Assembly (NCBI GenBank): GCA_027306695.1
Contig: DAHUZH010000007.1
Coordinates: forward strand, 1 to 58,223
Length of the DNA stretch: 58,223 nucleotides
Source of the DNA: Acidobacteriaceae bacterium
Lineage (GTDB): Bacteria; Acidobacteriota; Terriglobia; Terriglobales; Acidobacteriaceae
Reading direction: 5' to 3'
Under the pieces are notes generated by a model. It worked only from the letters and a program-made list of their open reading frames with translations, had not been told where the DNA came from and did no database searches. Both the position numbers and the translations under genes were made by a program. Below, piece after piece: positions 9,084-18,475 of this stretch (positions are counted from its first letter, which is position 1; each line of letters begins with the position of its first letter).

Positions 9084-10517
9084 TCAGCAGCGGATGATCT
9101 TTTCCTGCAGGTCTGGCTGCACAACCCCGCGTGTCGCATTGCGAGTATCCACCAGCAGTTGCGCCTGGCTAGCGATGTGCTCGTAATCGTAGTCGGAGTG
9201 GTCGGTGGCGATCAGTACACAGTCGTACTCGCCGATTTTGTCCAGCGGCACGGAGGTCATGTTGAGATCGTAGTGGCGTCCGCGACCGACGGTGGGGAAG
9301 AAAGGATCGTTGTAGTCCACTAGCGCTCCGCGGCGGCGCAACTGTTCGATCAAGGTCAGCGAGGGAGACTCGCGCAGGTCGTCGATGTCCTTTTTATACG
9401 AGAGGCCCAGCACCAGAATGCGGCTGCCCTTCAGCGGCTTGCTGCGATCGTTCAGAGCAGCGGAAACCGCTTCTACGACGTGATAAGGCATGGAGGTATT
9501 CACCTCGCCAGCCAGCTCAATGAAGCGCGTGCTGAAGTCGAGTTCCTTGGCCTTCCACGACAAATAAAAAGGGTCGATCGGAATGCAATGACCGCCGAGG
9601 CCGGGACCAGGATAGAAGGGCTGAAATCCAAACGGCTTGGTTGCGGCCGCGTCGATGATCTCCCAGATGTCTAGACCCATGCGCAGGCACAACAGTTTCA
9701 GTTCATTGACCAGCGCGATATTGACGCAGCGATAAATGTTTTCGAGCAGCTTCGTCATCTCCGCCGCAGCCGGGCTGGAGACGCGAACGATGCGATTGAA
9801 GATGCTGCTGTAGAGCACGGCGGCAAAATCCGCCGACTCCTTGGTCGAGGCACCGACGACCTTGGGAATGTCGTTCCGCTCGACCGTCGTATTGCCGGGA
9901 TCTTCTCGTTCCGGAGAATAGGCTACATAGAAACATTTCTGCGGATCGAGGCCATCGCGGTAGCAACGCAACCCTTCCGGATTGCCCGCTTCCAGCAATG
10001 GGATCAACACTTCTTCTGTAGTGCCGGGGTAGGTGGTGCTTTCGAGCACAATCAACTGGCCCGGACGCAGATGCGGCGAAAGAGAGCGGGCGGTGTCTTC
10101 AATGTAGCGAAGGTCTGGCCCCTGATGCTCATCGAGCGGGGTCGGCACGCAGATAATGACCGCCTGCATCTTGCTGACGTCGGCATATTCCGCGCTGGCG
10201 CTGAAACCCGCTTCCCGCAGTTGCGCGATTTCCTCCGGCAGAATGCGCTGAATATACGACGAGCCGGCATTCAGCTTGTTCACCTTGCTGCGGTCAACGT
10301 CAAACCCGGTAACCGGAAAACCGGCGCGGGCAAATAGCATGGCCAGTGGCAGGCCCACGTAGCCCAGACCAACCACCCCCACCTGGGCAGTGCGATTATG
10401 AACAGTTTCGAGCATACGATCATTATGAACTTCACTGCTGTCTTCTACTGTGATTGTGCCTGCTGTTCCTGTGGGACGGGAAGTGCCAGCGTGGCTTTTA
10501 TTGGCAATGGGATCCAT
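9084..10517 (-). CDS. Nucleotide-sugar dehydrogenase (UDP-HexNAc 6-dehydrogenase, WbpA/TviB type)
   Basis: This is a 477-residue member of the UDP-glucose/GDP-mannose dehydrogenase family, which oxidises C6 of a UDP-sugar to the uronic acid with two NAD+. It shows the Rossmann motif GVVGLGYVGLPLA (from about residue 46), CVPTPLDEHQGPDL, ESTTYPGTTEE, YSPEREDPGN and the catalytic cysteine in GGHCIPIDPFY. The sequence around these motifs looks more like WbpA (UDP-GlcNAc) than Ugd (UDP-Glc). A start at 10517 is supported by AAGGAG 11 bases upstream and gives a roughly 40-residue N-terminal extension; an internal ATG at 10415 is the alternative. It lies 16 bases after a glycosyltransferase gene and likely supplies a uronic acid donor for the EPS. 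Confidence 0.9.
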   Translation of the reverse strand: MDPIANKSHAGTSRPTGTAGTITVEDSSEVHNDRMLETVHNRTAQVGVVGLGYVGLPLAMLFARAGFPVTGFDVDRSKVNKLNAGSSYIQRILPEEIAQLREAGFSASAEYADVSKMQAVIICVPTPLDEHQGPDLRYIEDTARSLSPHLRPGQLIVLESTTYPGTTEEVLIPLLEAGNPEGLRCYRDGLDPQKCFYVAYSPEREDPGNTTVERNDIPKVVGASTKESADFAAVLYSSIFNRIVRVSSPAAAEMTKLLENIYRCVNIALVNELKLLCLRMGLDIWEIIDAAATKPFGFQPFYPGPGLGGHCIPIDPFYLSWKAKELDFSTRFIELAGEVNTSMPYHVVEAVSAALNDRSKPLKGSRILVLGLSYKKDIDDLRESPSLTLIEQLRRRGALVDYNDPFFPTVGRGRHYDLNMTSVPLDKIGEYDCVLIATDHSDYDYEHIASQAQLLVDTRNATRGVVQPDLQEKIIRC

Positions 10518-10533
10518 TCCTTTGATTTCTCCT

Positions 10534-11751
10534 TCAATTTTGCTGTTGCAAATTTCCCTTTAATGTCAGCATTTCACGATATAGCGCGCTCATCCTCCGT
10601 TCGGCCTGTTCCAAGCCGAACCGCTGCGCGCGCCGCCGTGCCGCTTCGCCCAGTTGTCGCCGTAATTCTGGCGACCGTAGCCGAAGAATCGCCTCGGCAA
10701 GCGCCGCTGGTTCGTCGGGAGGAACCAAAAACCCGGTTCCCTCCAGTGCTTCCCGGTTGCCGCCAACATCCGTAGCAACGGCAGGCAGTCCGGCGGCCAT
10801 ATATTCCAGCAGCGAATTGGAAAATCCCTCTGTTAGAGAGCTAAGCACGCCAATGTCCATTGCGGCCAGGTACGGCATAACATCCGTCTGCGCGCCAACC
10901 AGATGAATGCGGTCTTCCAGGCCATAGCGTTGAATTCGCTCGACGACATAAGGCCGCTCCGTGCCCTCGCCGACGACCAGAAACCGCATACGCGGTTCCT
11001 TTTCCAGAACCAAACGGGCTGCATCGACAAACTGATGAATTCCCTTCGCCAAACGCATGCAGGAAATGTTGCCGACCAGAATCTCATCCTCTGCGATTCC
11101 GAGCAACTGCCGGGCGCGATGCCGTCCCTGCTGCAACCCTGAAAACTTCGCCAGATCGATCCCGTTGTAGGCAACTTGTAGCTTATGTTGGGGAATTCGT
11201 TCCAGCTTCTGCGTAGACTCTGCCGCTACGCGGCTGTTGGCCACGATGCAATCCGTGGATACATTGGACAAACGCTGCGTCTTGTGGATCAGCGGCCCCA
11301 TCCAGCGTGTACGGTTGTGCCATTGGTTCAGATTTCTTCGGGAGCTGATCACCACAGGCACGCCCGCCAGACGGGCCAGCCACGGCCCGAGAATGTTGGA
11401 TTCAATAAAGAAGGTTTGGACCACAGTAATCCGCTCACGCCGCATCCACCCGACCAACTTCAGGCAGGCACGCCAACCCGAGGGACGAAAGAAACTGCGT
11501 ACCCCCGCAAAGTACAAAGGGCAGCCCGCTTGTTCTTCGCTAAGCCATTCTGTGCCACGCAGTACCGCCAGGTTTGGCTCATAGCCCAATCGTTTGGAAA
11601 GAACGACCAGTTGCAATACCTGTCTCTCGGTTCCACCTTCGGTGATGCCGCCAATCTCATCGATTAGAAACAGGATACGCGGCTTCTGCGCCATCGAATC
11701 TTTATCCGCGATTGCATTCATCTGGGAACCCTGCCTGACTGCCGTTGCCAA
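10534..11751 (-). CDS. Family 4 glycosyltransferase
   Basis: This 405-residue protein has a GT-B fold. The N-terminal half carries the acceptor-side motif GGITEGGTERQVL, and the C-terminal half has the E-x7-E type motif EGFSNSLLEYMAAGLP followed by ATDVGGN, which binds the nucleotide-sugar donor. The TTG at 11751 is the likely start because AAGGAGGAG lies just upstream; an ATG 10 codons further in is possible. It heads a two-gene minus-strand unit with the UDP-sugar dehydrogenase. The sugar transferred cannot be told. I found no sigma-54 promoter upstream. Confidence 0.9.
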   Translation of the reverse strand: MATAVRQGSQMNAIADKDSMAQKPRILFLIDEIGGITEGGTERQVLQLVVLSKRLGYEPNLAVLRGTEWLSEEQAGCPLYFAGVRSFFRPSGWRACLKLVGWMRRERITVVQTFFIESNILGPWLARLAGVPVVISSRRNLNQWHNRTRWMGPLIHKTQRLSNVSTDCIVANSRVAAESTQKLERIPQHKLQVAYNGIDLAKFSGLQQGRHRARQLLGIAEDEILVGNISCMRLAKGIHQFVDAARLVLEKEPRMRFLVVGEGTERPYVVERIQRYGLEDRIHLVGAQTDVMPYLAAMDIGVLSSLTEGFSNSLLEYMAAGLPAVATDVGGNREALEGTGFLVPPDEPAALAEAILRLRSPELRRQLGEAARRRAQRFGLEQAERRMSALYREMLTLKGNLQQQN

Positions 11752-11979
11752 AATCCACTCCTCCTTAAGAAGCCGACCGCAAATGATTCTGAACGTCGAT
11801 GTCCCAAAGGGAATCGTTGAAATCCTTATAAATCTTTTTTAGTGCCCCGCGTCTATTTGTTCGGCATTGCCTATCAGTGAGAAGAGTAGAACCTGGGGTG
11901 GCCTTAAATATCCACCCCGGTTTCTGTTATCCCATCCACATCCCGGATCGAACGCATTGCGAGACCCATTCTGCGGACA

Positions 11980-12075
11980 CTACCACTCGCGGCGTACGCG
12001 TTGTACCACCATGCAGGCAACTAGAACAACGCCCGCAGCCGCGGACGGAATCAACATCAGCTGTAGCAACGTCAT
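11980..12075 (-). CDS. Candidate 31-residue single-span membrane protein
   Basis: An ATG preceded at normal spacing by AAGGGA starts a 31-codon frame: MTLLQLMLIPS, then a hydrophobic stretch rich in A, V and L (about residues 5-24), then a basic tail QRVRREW. This is the layout of a small inner-membrane protein with its C-terminus in the cytoplasm. It lies 228 bases upstream of the glycosyltransferase, same strand. No family is recognised. The support is the Shine-Dalgarno and the protein's composition only. Confidence 0.4.
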   Translation of the reverse strand: MTLLQLMLIPSAAAGVVLVACMVVQRVRREW

Positions 12076-12471
12076 TGTTTTGTCCCTTCTCTAAACACGT
12101 CCCTTTATGACGCATGGAACTGCATTGCCCAAGAGAGCACCAGTCATTTCATAGCCCAATGCCCATTCCGCCAACCGTGATCCGTAGTTGATTTGTAAGG
12201 CCATGGGTTTAAAATACTTCTACACGGATGCACTCCACGAACTCCCGCGCCGACTTGTGATGCACTCTGTGTAATGCAATTGAGTGGCCGTTTCTGTTTT
12301 TTGCCCTCAATCGAGCAGGTATACATTTATAGAGTGCTTTCTCGGCCCGATGGGGCCTGCCATGCGCAGGCTATTGCACATCCCACATCCTGTTTCCTTC
12401 CCTTCCAAAGCTATACGCGCTTTCCAGAAAATTCCGGTTCCTGCTCTCAGGCTTCAGGAAGGTTCACGCTT
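12076..12471. other. Intergenic region before a polysaccharide deacetylase gene
   Basis: No convincing gene was seen. On the plus strand a possible sigma-70 promoter is TTGATT (12188-12193), 16 bases, TAAAAT (12210-12215). GATGCACTC occurs twice (12228-12236 and 12259-12267). The second copy continues as CACTCTGTG, a 9-mer that recurs in the inverted repeat upstream of the EPS operon (24308-24317, minus). An in-frame upstream extension of the deacetylase from 12274 has unlikely composition and is left out. Confidence 0.35.
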
Positions 12472-12487
12472 TGGTACTCGGCTTGCT
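12472..12487 (+). promoter_or_regulatory. Sigma-54 (-24/-12) promoter candidate, deacetylase gene
   Basis: TGGTACTCGGCTTGCT has GG and GC separated by exactly 10 bases and differs from the TGGC-N8-TGCW core by one base (C to T). The -12 element is TTGCT. It ends 62 bases before the deacetylase ATG at 12550, giving a leader of about 50 nt. Confidence 0.55.
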
Positions 12488-12549
12488 TCTATTTCATGGA
12501 TAAGTCCGGTCGTTTGATACTTTCGTTCCCCCGGACGCGAAAAGAGCAC

Positions 12550-13587
12550 ATGCAAGCAAAGGTAAAGGCTGTTTTGAGTACTGCGCTGGAGCGCATCGGT
12601 ATGGTCGGGCTGGTGCGACGTATCGTCGCATCCCACAGCGGACTTGTATTGACGTTGCACCGTGTACTTCCTCCCGAAGAGAGAAACCTCTGCTACGACC
12701 CTCATCTTGTCCTGAGCGAGCCTGCTTTTGTGTCTCTGCTGCAACTCCTTCAGCGGGACTACCAAGTCGTGTATCTGGAGGAATTACTGAACAATCCGCG
12801 ATCATTCGATGGACGCCCCAAGGTCGCCATCACCTTCGATGATGGCTGGGAAGACAATTACCGTATCGCGTTTCCCCACCTGCTGGCGTATCAGATGCCA
12901 GCCACCATTTTTGCCTGTACCGGCCTGCTGAATACATCTGGAGTTCTGCCCGAAGAACGCTTTGCGCGCTTGTGGAACCAGTGCGCTTCACGTTCAAAAC
13001 TGGATGAACTGCTGGCGGACCTGAACCACTGGGGCCTGGGCAGGCGCAAGAATCTTCACTTACTTCCATTGAAACGTTACTGGTCCCAGGAGCTGAAACG
13101 TATGCCGTTGACCGCACGTCTGCTCCTGCTGGACCATTTCGAGCAGCGATATGAAGTCCCACCTGTTACCTCACGGAGGTTTTTGACCTGGGACGATGTG
13201 CGCATCATGCGGCAAACTGGGCTGATTCGCATCGGCTGCCATACCAGCCGGCATGCCACTCTCACATCCGAAACGGACCGCGATATCCGGCGTGAACTGG
13301 AAGACTGCCGCAGCAGCCTTCTGAAACATACCGGGGTCGTGCCCGAAATTCTGGCGTATCCAAACGGTATGCACAACCAGCGCGTCGTAGATCTGCTACG
13401 TTCCACTGGATTCCGGGCCGCGCTAACCACCCAGCCAGGACTGATCGGCAGACATTCCAATCCGTTTGCACTTCCACGCATTGCCGTGGACGACACCACG
13501 GTAACGGCCGATGATGCGCAATTCTCTTCCAGCCAAACCTCGGTCTACTTCCTAAGCTCCTGGCTCAGATCCACGGCCACATCCTGA
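12550..13587 (+). CDS. Polysaccharide deacetylase (CE4/NodB fold)
   Basis: This 345-residue protein would remove acetyl groups from N-acetylated sugars of the EPS. The NodB-type motifs are the metal-binding TFDDGWEDN (near residue 95), a CHTSRHATL motif with two histidines, and the late LAYPNGMHN motif. No signal peptide is visible, so it may act in the cytoplasm or on lipid-linked intermediates. The ATG at 12550 is chosen because it is preceded by AAAAGAG and because the longer frame from 12274 adds 92 unlikely residues. The gene is alone on the plus strand among minus-strand EPS genes, has its own sigma-54 promoter candidate, and overlaps the next glycosyltransferase gene tail to tail by 43 bp. 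Confidence 0.88.
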   Translation: MQAKVKAVLSTALERIGMVGLVRRIVASHSGLVLTLHRVLPPEERNLCYDPHLVLSEPAFVSLLQLLQRDYQVVYLEELLNNPRSFDGRPKVAITFDDGWEDNYRIAFPHLLAYQMPATIFACTGLLNTSGVLPEERFARLWNQCASRSKLDELLADLNHWGLGRRKNLHLLPLKRYWSQELKRMPLTARLLLLDHFEQRYEVPPVTSRRFLTWDDVRIMRQTGLIRIGCHTSRHATLTSETDRDIRRELEDCRSSLLKHTGVVPEILAYPNGMHNQRVVDLLRSTGFRAALTTQPGLIGRHSNPFALPRIAVDDTTVTADDAQFSSSQTSVYFLSSWLRSTATS

Positions 13588-14639
13588 GCCGGCTGGACGC
13601 CAAAAGAAAATGTCGAGGAGGGCGCAACCTTCCGCGCCGTTCGAAACATCTCCGCCCACATCCCTGTGCCCAGGCCGGTATAGATGGCGCCGTATGCAAT
13701 CGGCCCGAGCATGGCGTGCTTCCATCCATGACGTCGTCCAAGATCGATAGATGCAACAAATGTAATCAGCAGGAACAGGACCGCCGGAACAGCCAGAACC
13801 GCAGCCAGCCATTTGTCGATAAAAATCGCGACTATCGGCGACAGGATTCCCGCCACCAGAGCAGCCACCACGACCGCCGGCGCCCACTGCGAAAGTGAAG
13901 CGGCTGCGGGATGTTTTCTGGCCAGGTGCACCCGGCCCACTCCATACCGCATCATTTGCCGAAACAGTCCGGCAAAGCTGCGCCGCGGCTCATAATTGAC
14001 TGCGACTCTTGGGTCGGTATATGCCTTCAGACCGGCAGCGGCCACGCGGGTATTGAACTCCACGTCCTCGCAGGCATCGAAACTTTCGTCATAGCCACCG
14101 AGATGCCCGAAGATGGTCCGTCGATACGTCGCTCCTGAACTGGCGGGGTGAACAAAACCAGCATGCTGCATGTCGTAGATCAACGAATCGCGTCCGTGAC
14201 CCAGCGTGGATGCCCGCGCGTCAGCGATAATTCTTCCCACCCCCTGCGGAGTAAAGGCCACCAATGGTTGCGGACGGCAGAGGCAATCTGCGCCTGTTTC
14301 TTCAAATAAACGCACTGTATCTTCCAGCAATCGGGTAGATGGAATTTCACAGTGTCCATCGATGAAAAGAATAATTTCTCCGCTTGCATGGGCGATGCCG
14401 GCATTGCGGCCCGCACCGGAACGGATACCGGGATTGTCAATCACGCGAATGGGAACCGGAGACATCTGTGCTTTTTGTTCGACTATACTGCGCGTCGCAT
14501 CGCTCGACCGTCCATCGGCAACCAGGATTTCGTAGAGGTCCGCCGGATAGGTCTGTTGGAGCAACTGATCCAGCAACCCGCCAATACACCCGGCCTCATT
14601 GCGGACCGGCAGAATGACAGAGATTTTAGGCGACCACAT
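13545..14639 (-). CDS. Family 2 glycosyltransferase with C-terminal membrane segments
   Basis: This 364-residue GT-A protein starts MWSPKISVILPVRNEAG. It has the nucleotide-binding LVADGRSSD, an FIDGHCEI motif in the DxD position and a later CEDVEF acidic motif. Hydrophobic stretches near the C-terminus (around residues 255-300 and in a following segment) suggest membrane attachment. The ATG at 14639 lies 14 bases inside the end of the upstream glycosyltransferase gene, so translation is probably coupled; a longer frame to 14759 has unlikely composition. Its 3' end overlaps the convergent deacetylase gene. Donor and acceptor are unknown. Confidence 0.88.
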   Translation of the reverse strand: MWSPKISVILPVRNEAGCIGGLLDQLLQQTYPADLYEILVADGRSSDATRSIVEQKAQMSPVPIRVIDNPGIRSGAGRNAGIAHASGEIILFIDGHCEIPSTRLLEDTVRLFEETGADCLCRPQPLVAFTPQGVGRIIADARASTLGHGRDSLIYDMQHAGFVHPASSGATYRRTIFGHLGGYDESFDACEDVEFNTRVAAAGLKAYTDPRVAVNYEPRRSFAGLFRQMMRYGVGRVHLARKHPAAASLSQWAPAVVVAALVAGILSPIVAIFIDKWLAAVLAVPAVLFLLITFVASIDLGRRHGWKHAMLGPIAYGAIYTGLGTGMWAEMFRTARKVAPSSTFSFGVQPAQDVAVDLSQELRK

Positions 14640-15786
14640 GCGCGGGTTCCTCGGCCTCCACTGGGAACGAAGCACCCAGCATGGTTTTGTAGAGCATTTC
14701 GAGCAGGTCTCGTTGGCGCTTCGGCGAGAAGTCCCGCTCCACCCGCTGCTTGGCCTCAATCGACAATTGACGCCGCAAGGAAGCGGAACGGACCATCTTC
14801 TTCATGGCCTCCGCCAGCGCCACCGCAGAATTGGGCTGCACCAACAGTCCGGTCTGGCCATGGTCGATCACATCCGGCACGCCGCCGACGGACGTCGCTA
14901 TCACCGGCACTCCCAGCAACATGGCTTCGAGCACGGAATTCGGCGTCCCTTCGGTCAGCGAGGGCTGCACCATGCAATCCATGATCTTCATCCATGCCTC
15001 TGGTTTGCGCTGGAATCCTGCGAAACAGACACGCGGCTCCACGCCCAAGCGACGGGCCTGTGTGCGGAGTGCAGTCTCTTCCCGCCCTTCCCCCAGCAAT
15101 AGAAGTTCGACTGGCTGTTCTGGAAGCATCGTATGCAGCAGTGCGAACGCCTCCAATAGAAAACGATGTCCCTTCTCGCGGCTGAAACGCCCGGCAGTCC
15201 CAAAGACAAACGCGCGCCCGTTAAAGCCCAGTTCCTCGCGACTAGGCGTCGGTTCCTGGGAGATGCCCGTTTCGCGCGGCGCAAGCACGGCGTTCTGGAT
15301 GACCAGCGGCGCGCGGCGTCCTCGGCGCATGCGGCCCAGCTCCCGCGCCTGCGCTGGTGAAACGCATACCACCCAGGGGCTGCGCACCAGGATGCTGCGT
15401 TCGAGCCGCTCATAAAGCGTGACCTGCCAAGTCTCTGCAGTGTAACCACGGACAAACGGGACCCATGGAACATTCGCGTGCTTGGCCGCGAAGTGTCCCA
15501 CCACATTTGCCTTGTAAGCATGGGTGCAAAGCAGGTCAATGTGTCCCTGGCGAAGATATTGCGCCAGGTCATCGACCAGTCCAGGGCGCACGCCACCGGA
15601 AATGGAAACCGTTTCGATGCCGTGGCGGCTGGCAAAGGTCAGGATCTCTGGCGCTTGTGCGTCGTCCTGAAAACTGCCCAGCACCACATCGTAGCCGGCA
15701 TCGCGCGTGTCCCGCGCATGATGCAGTAGCTGCTTTTCGGGACCACCGACAAAATTGCTTGCAATCAAGTGCAGTATGCGAGGCAA
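14626..15786 (-). CDS. Family 4 glycosyltransferase
   Basis: This GT-B protein of about 386 residues begins LPRILHLIASNFVGGPEKQLL (glycine-rich acceptor-side loop). The donor-binding half contains FGTAGRFSREKG, LLLGEGREE and the E-x7-E motif EGTPNSVLEAMLLGVPV followed by ATSVGGVPDV. The TTG at 15786 is chosen as start because AAGGAG sits 11 bases upstream and the conserved domain begins at once; the frame is open further upstream but overlaps the preceding gene. It is the middle gene of three clustered glycosyltransferase genes and overlaps the next by 14 bp. Confidence 0.87.
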   Translation of the reverse strand: MPRILHLIASNFVGGPEKQLLHHARDTRDAGYDVVLGSFQDDAQAPEILTFASRHGIETVSISGGVRPGLVDDLAQYLRQGHIDLLCTHAYKANVVGHFAAKHANVPWVPFVRGYTAETWQVTLYERLERSILVRSPWVVCVSPAQARELGRMRRGRRAPLVIQNAVLAPRETGISQEPTPSREELGFNGRAFVFGTAGRFSREKGHRFLLEAFALLHTMLPEQPVELLLLGEGREETALRTQARRLGVEPRVCFAGFQRKPEAWMKIMDCMVQPSLTEGTPNSVLEAMLLGVPVIATSVGGVPDVIDHGQTGLLVQPNSAVALAEAMKKMVRSASLRRQLSIEAKQRVERDFSPKRQRDLLEMLYKTMLGASFPVEAEEPAHVVA

Positions 15787-15823
15787 GGTGTTTGTTTCTC
15801 CTTCATATCTTGAATGCAAAAAC

Positions 15824-17092
15824 CTATCGCGCGGTGCGCCACCACACGCGGCGGTTGAATCCCGCCAGCGCCAACGCCTGCGCCGATGCAATCACAGCGA
15901 TGTAATACGGCAGACGTAGCAAACCAGCCCAAGGCTCGGGCCGGTCCGATGCAAAACGAAACATCAGCAGAAGATAGAGGGATTGCAGCAGCACAACCCC
16001 AGCCAGCAAGCTCCACGTAAGCGTAGACAGTGGAGCGAAAGCGCCGAGGTTCAACAACAGCGAGAGCCCCAGTAGATACACCAGAAGCAATCGGCTCGTC
16101 ATCAGCAGCATCAGGATGCCTTCGAGTGCATGCGCACTCCGCCTGCGCCACGCGGTAAGAAATAAAGCAGGAACGGCCTGACGAAAAAGCTGTCCGGTTC
16201 CAGAGGCCCAGCGCACTCGCTGCGGCTGGACATCGCGGATGGTAGATGCCTGCCTGGACCAGACCCGCGCGCGCTCCTGATAGTGGATGGCGATGCCCTT
16301 TTTTCCCAACTCGATCGCATATTCTGCATCTTCCACGATGGAATGCGCGCGCCACGGAACCCGGTCGAGGACGGCCCGCGACACGCAGAAACCATTGCCC
16401 ATCAAAAGCTGGAACAGGCCCATACGATTGCGGGAACGATAGACAAAACTGTTTTCTCCAGCTTTACTGACCGCAGTGAACTGCTGCAGCCAGTTCTTGC
16501 GATTGGCAGTCGCCTCAAAGTCATAGCGGGACTGCACAACTTCGTGGCCGTTTTGAATTGAGCGATCGAGAGCGGCAAAAAAATCAGGCGCAATCACGCT
16601 GTCGGCATCCAGAATGCAGGCGGCGTCCCATGACAGGCCCCCAACCAGAGCGAAGGCCCAAGCCAGGGCATGGCCCTTGCCCCGCCTTGTCGGATCGGTG
16701 CGTATCAGTACCTGTGCCCCGGCTGCCGCAGCCACCTCCGCGGTGTCGTCCGTGCAGTTATCTGCGATCACGACGCAGCGAATGCGCTGGTGTGGATACT
16801 GCTGGTTGAGCACGCCGGCGACGGTAGCAATCAACCCTGAGCTTTCATTGTGGGCAGGAACCAGCACTAGAAAATTTGTGGCGTTCGCGTTATCTCGGAC
16901 AGCGTTGGGATGGGCGTTCTCCGCCGAGCTGCCCGAACCAGTAAAAATTCCGACCAGCGCAAACCCCAGCGCATACAGCGTGCCGGCCAGAGTGCAGAGT
17001 GCGAGTGTCAAAGCGGCAATACCAAGGCCTTGCGACACGAAATGTCGCGCCGCATGCGGCAACAGAATCGCAAATAGGAAGTCACCGGTCAT
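15824..17092 (-). CDS. Membrane family 2 glycosyltransferase (QxxRW type)
   Basis: This protein of about 422 residues resembles cellulose-synthase-like and NodC-like transferases. There is an N-terminal membrane segment, a GT-A domain with VLVPAHNES, IADNCTDDT, ILDADSV (DxD), EDAEYAIELG and QRVRW (QxxRW, typical of processive enzymes), then several C-terminal hydrophobic helices. It may extend or initiate the polymer at the membrane. The ATG at 17092 overlaps the preceding stop in a TAATG junction, which favours it over the ATG 7 codons upstream. Confidence 0.9.
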   Translation of the reverse strand: MTGDFLFAILLPHAARHFVSQGLGIAALTLALCTLAGTLYALGFALVGIFTGSGSSAENAHPNAVRDNANATNFLVLVPAHNESSGLIATVAGVLNQQYPHQRIRCVVIADNCTDDTAEVAAAAGAQVLIRTDPTRRGKGHALAWAFALVGGLSWDAACILDADSVIAPDFFAALDRSIQNGHEVVQSRYDFEATANRKNWLQQFTAVSKAGENSFVYRSRNRMGLFQLLMGNGFCVSRAVLDRVPWRAHSIVEDAEYAIELGKKGIAIHYQERARVWSRQASTIRDVQPQRVRWASGTGQLFRQAVPALFLTAWRRRSAHALEGILMLLMTSRLLLVYLLGLSLLLNLGAFAPLSTLTWSLLAGVVLLQSLYLLLMFRFASDRPEPWAGLLRLPYYIAVIASAQALALAGFNRRVWWRTAR

Positions 17093-18474
17093 TAGCGCGC
17101 TCCCCGGCCGCACAGGACAATCTTCACCGTCTTAAAAAGAATCAGCACATCGAAGAGCAGCGATGCATTTTTCACATAAAACAGGTCGTATTCCAGTTTG
17201 GTCCGCGATTCCTCGACATTCGATCCGTAGGTCGCACAGACCTGCGCCCAGCCAGTAATGCCCGGTGGAATGCAGTGGCGCAGATCGTAGTACGTGATCT
17301 CTTCATCCAGCAAACGAACGAAGTGTGGACGCTCTGGACGCGGACCCACCAGATACATTTCGCCGCGCAGCACGTTGATCAACTGCGGCAGCTCGTCGAG
17401 TCGCAGCTTGCGCAGCAGGCCGCCAACCCGGGTAACGCGTGTGTCTTGTGTGGTCGCCCAGACTGGACCGGACGCGCTCTCCGCATCCTGGCGCATGGAA
17501 CGGAATTTAATGACCCGGAAGATTTTTCCACCGAGACCCATTCGGTCCTGTGTGTAGAAGACCGGCCCACGCGAGTCCAGTTTGACGGCCAACGCCACCA
17601 GCAAACCGATCGGAGCCAGTAGCACGGTCAAAATTGCAGCCGAGAGAAAACTGACAGCGCGATGGATGGAGCGTTCAAAACGTGTTGGGACAAGAGCTGT
17701 TCCAAAGGCAAGCCCATTGGCGCGGACCAACTCCACCGGAACACGCCCGGTCACGGATTCATATAGTTCGCCAGCATCCTGCACACGAACGCCAATCCGC
17801 CTTAAAGCCAGCAGATCTGCAACAGGCACGGTGGTTACGCCGATTTCGGAACTGATCACAATGCGGTCGGGGCGGAAGGAACGCGCCAGATCGCGCAACC
17901 GGTCTACAGTGCCCACCACGGCAAAACGCAGATCTCGTGGAAGCGGCCGGGCATGATCGAGCACAACGCCCGCCAGCTTGAGCGGCAATCCGCAGTTGCC
18001 GCCCAACTCTTCGGCCAGCAACTGGACGGTAGCGCCGGAGCCAACCAGCAGTACACGCTCGCCCTTGCTCATGCGACGCTGCCACCAGTCCGACAACCAG
18101 CGTTGCAGATACAGCAGGAAAAGAATGAGCGCCAGAAAGGGCTCGATCAGATGATGGTGGGCGCGATCGCGAATTTGAAACCAGACCAGCGGGCTGAGCA
18201 GCAGAGCGCTCAGCCCGAGCCCACGCAGACCGGACACCAACAGCATCTGCTTGCTGCGCAGCGTGTTGTTTTCATACAGGTCGGAAAAATAAAACGACCA
18301 AATCCCAACCATTGCAGCGACTAGAACCAAGGCATACAACTGCATGGCAGCCAAAGTGTCCACTGGAACATCAGGCTGCAACAGAAGAAAAAATCCCCCG
18401 GCAAGCAGAAATGCATCTCCTGCCACCAGAAGCAACTTGCGCGAGGGAACATACAGGTTAAAAACACGGATCAT
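17092..18474 (-). CDS. Polyprenyl-phosphate sugar-1-phosphate transferase
   Basis: This 460-residue enzyme puts the first sugar-1-phosphate on undecaprenyl phosphate and so starts repeat-unit synthesis. The N-terminal half has several membrane spans and a CoA-binding-like domain (VLLVGSGATVQLL). The C-terminal catalytic domain shows KLDSRGPVFYTQDRMGLGG, FRVIKFRSM, LRKLRLDELPQLINVL, GEMYLVGPRPERP and PPGITGWAQV, the hallmark blocks of this family. The ATG at 18474 is 1 base after the kinase stop; an ATG 13 codons upstream would overlap the kinase gene. It belongs to the operon headed by the sigma-54 activator. Confidence 0.94.
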   Translation of the reverse strand: MIRVFNLYVPSRKLLLVAGDAFLLAGGFFLLLQPDVPVDTLAAMQLYALVLVAAMVGIWSFYFSDLYENNTLRSKQMLLVSGLRGLGLSALLLSPLVWFQIRDRAHHHLIEPFLALILFLLYLQRWLSDWWQRRMSKGERVLLVGSGATVQLLAEELGGNCGLPLKLAGVVLDHARPLPRDLRFAVVGTVDRLRDLARSFRPDRIVISSEIGVTTVPVADLLALRRIGVRVQDAGELYESVTGRVPVELVRANGLAFGTALVPTRFERSIHRAVSFLSAAILTVLLAPIGLLVALAVKLDSRGPVFYTQDRMGLGGKIFRVIKFRSMRQDAESASGPVWATTQDTRVTRVGGLLRKLRLDELPQLINVLRGEMYLVGPRPERPHFVRLLDEEITYYDLRHCIPPGITGWAQVCATYGSNVEESRTKLEYDLFYVKNASLLFDVLILFKTVKIVLCGRGAR

Positions 18475-18475
18475 G

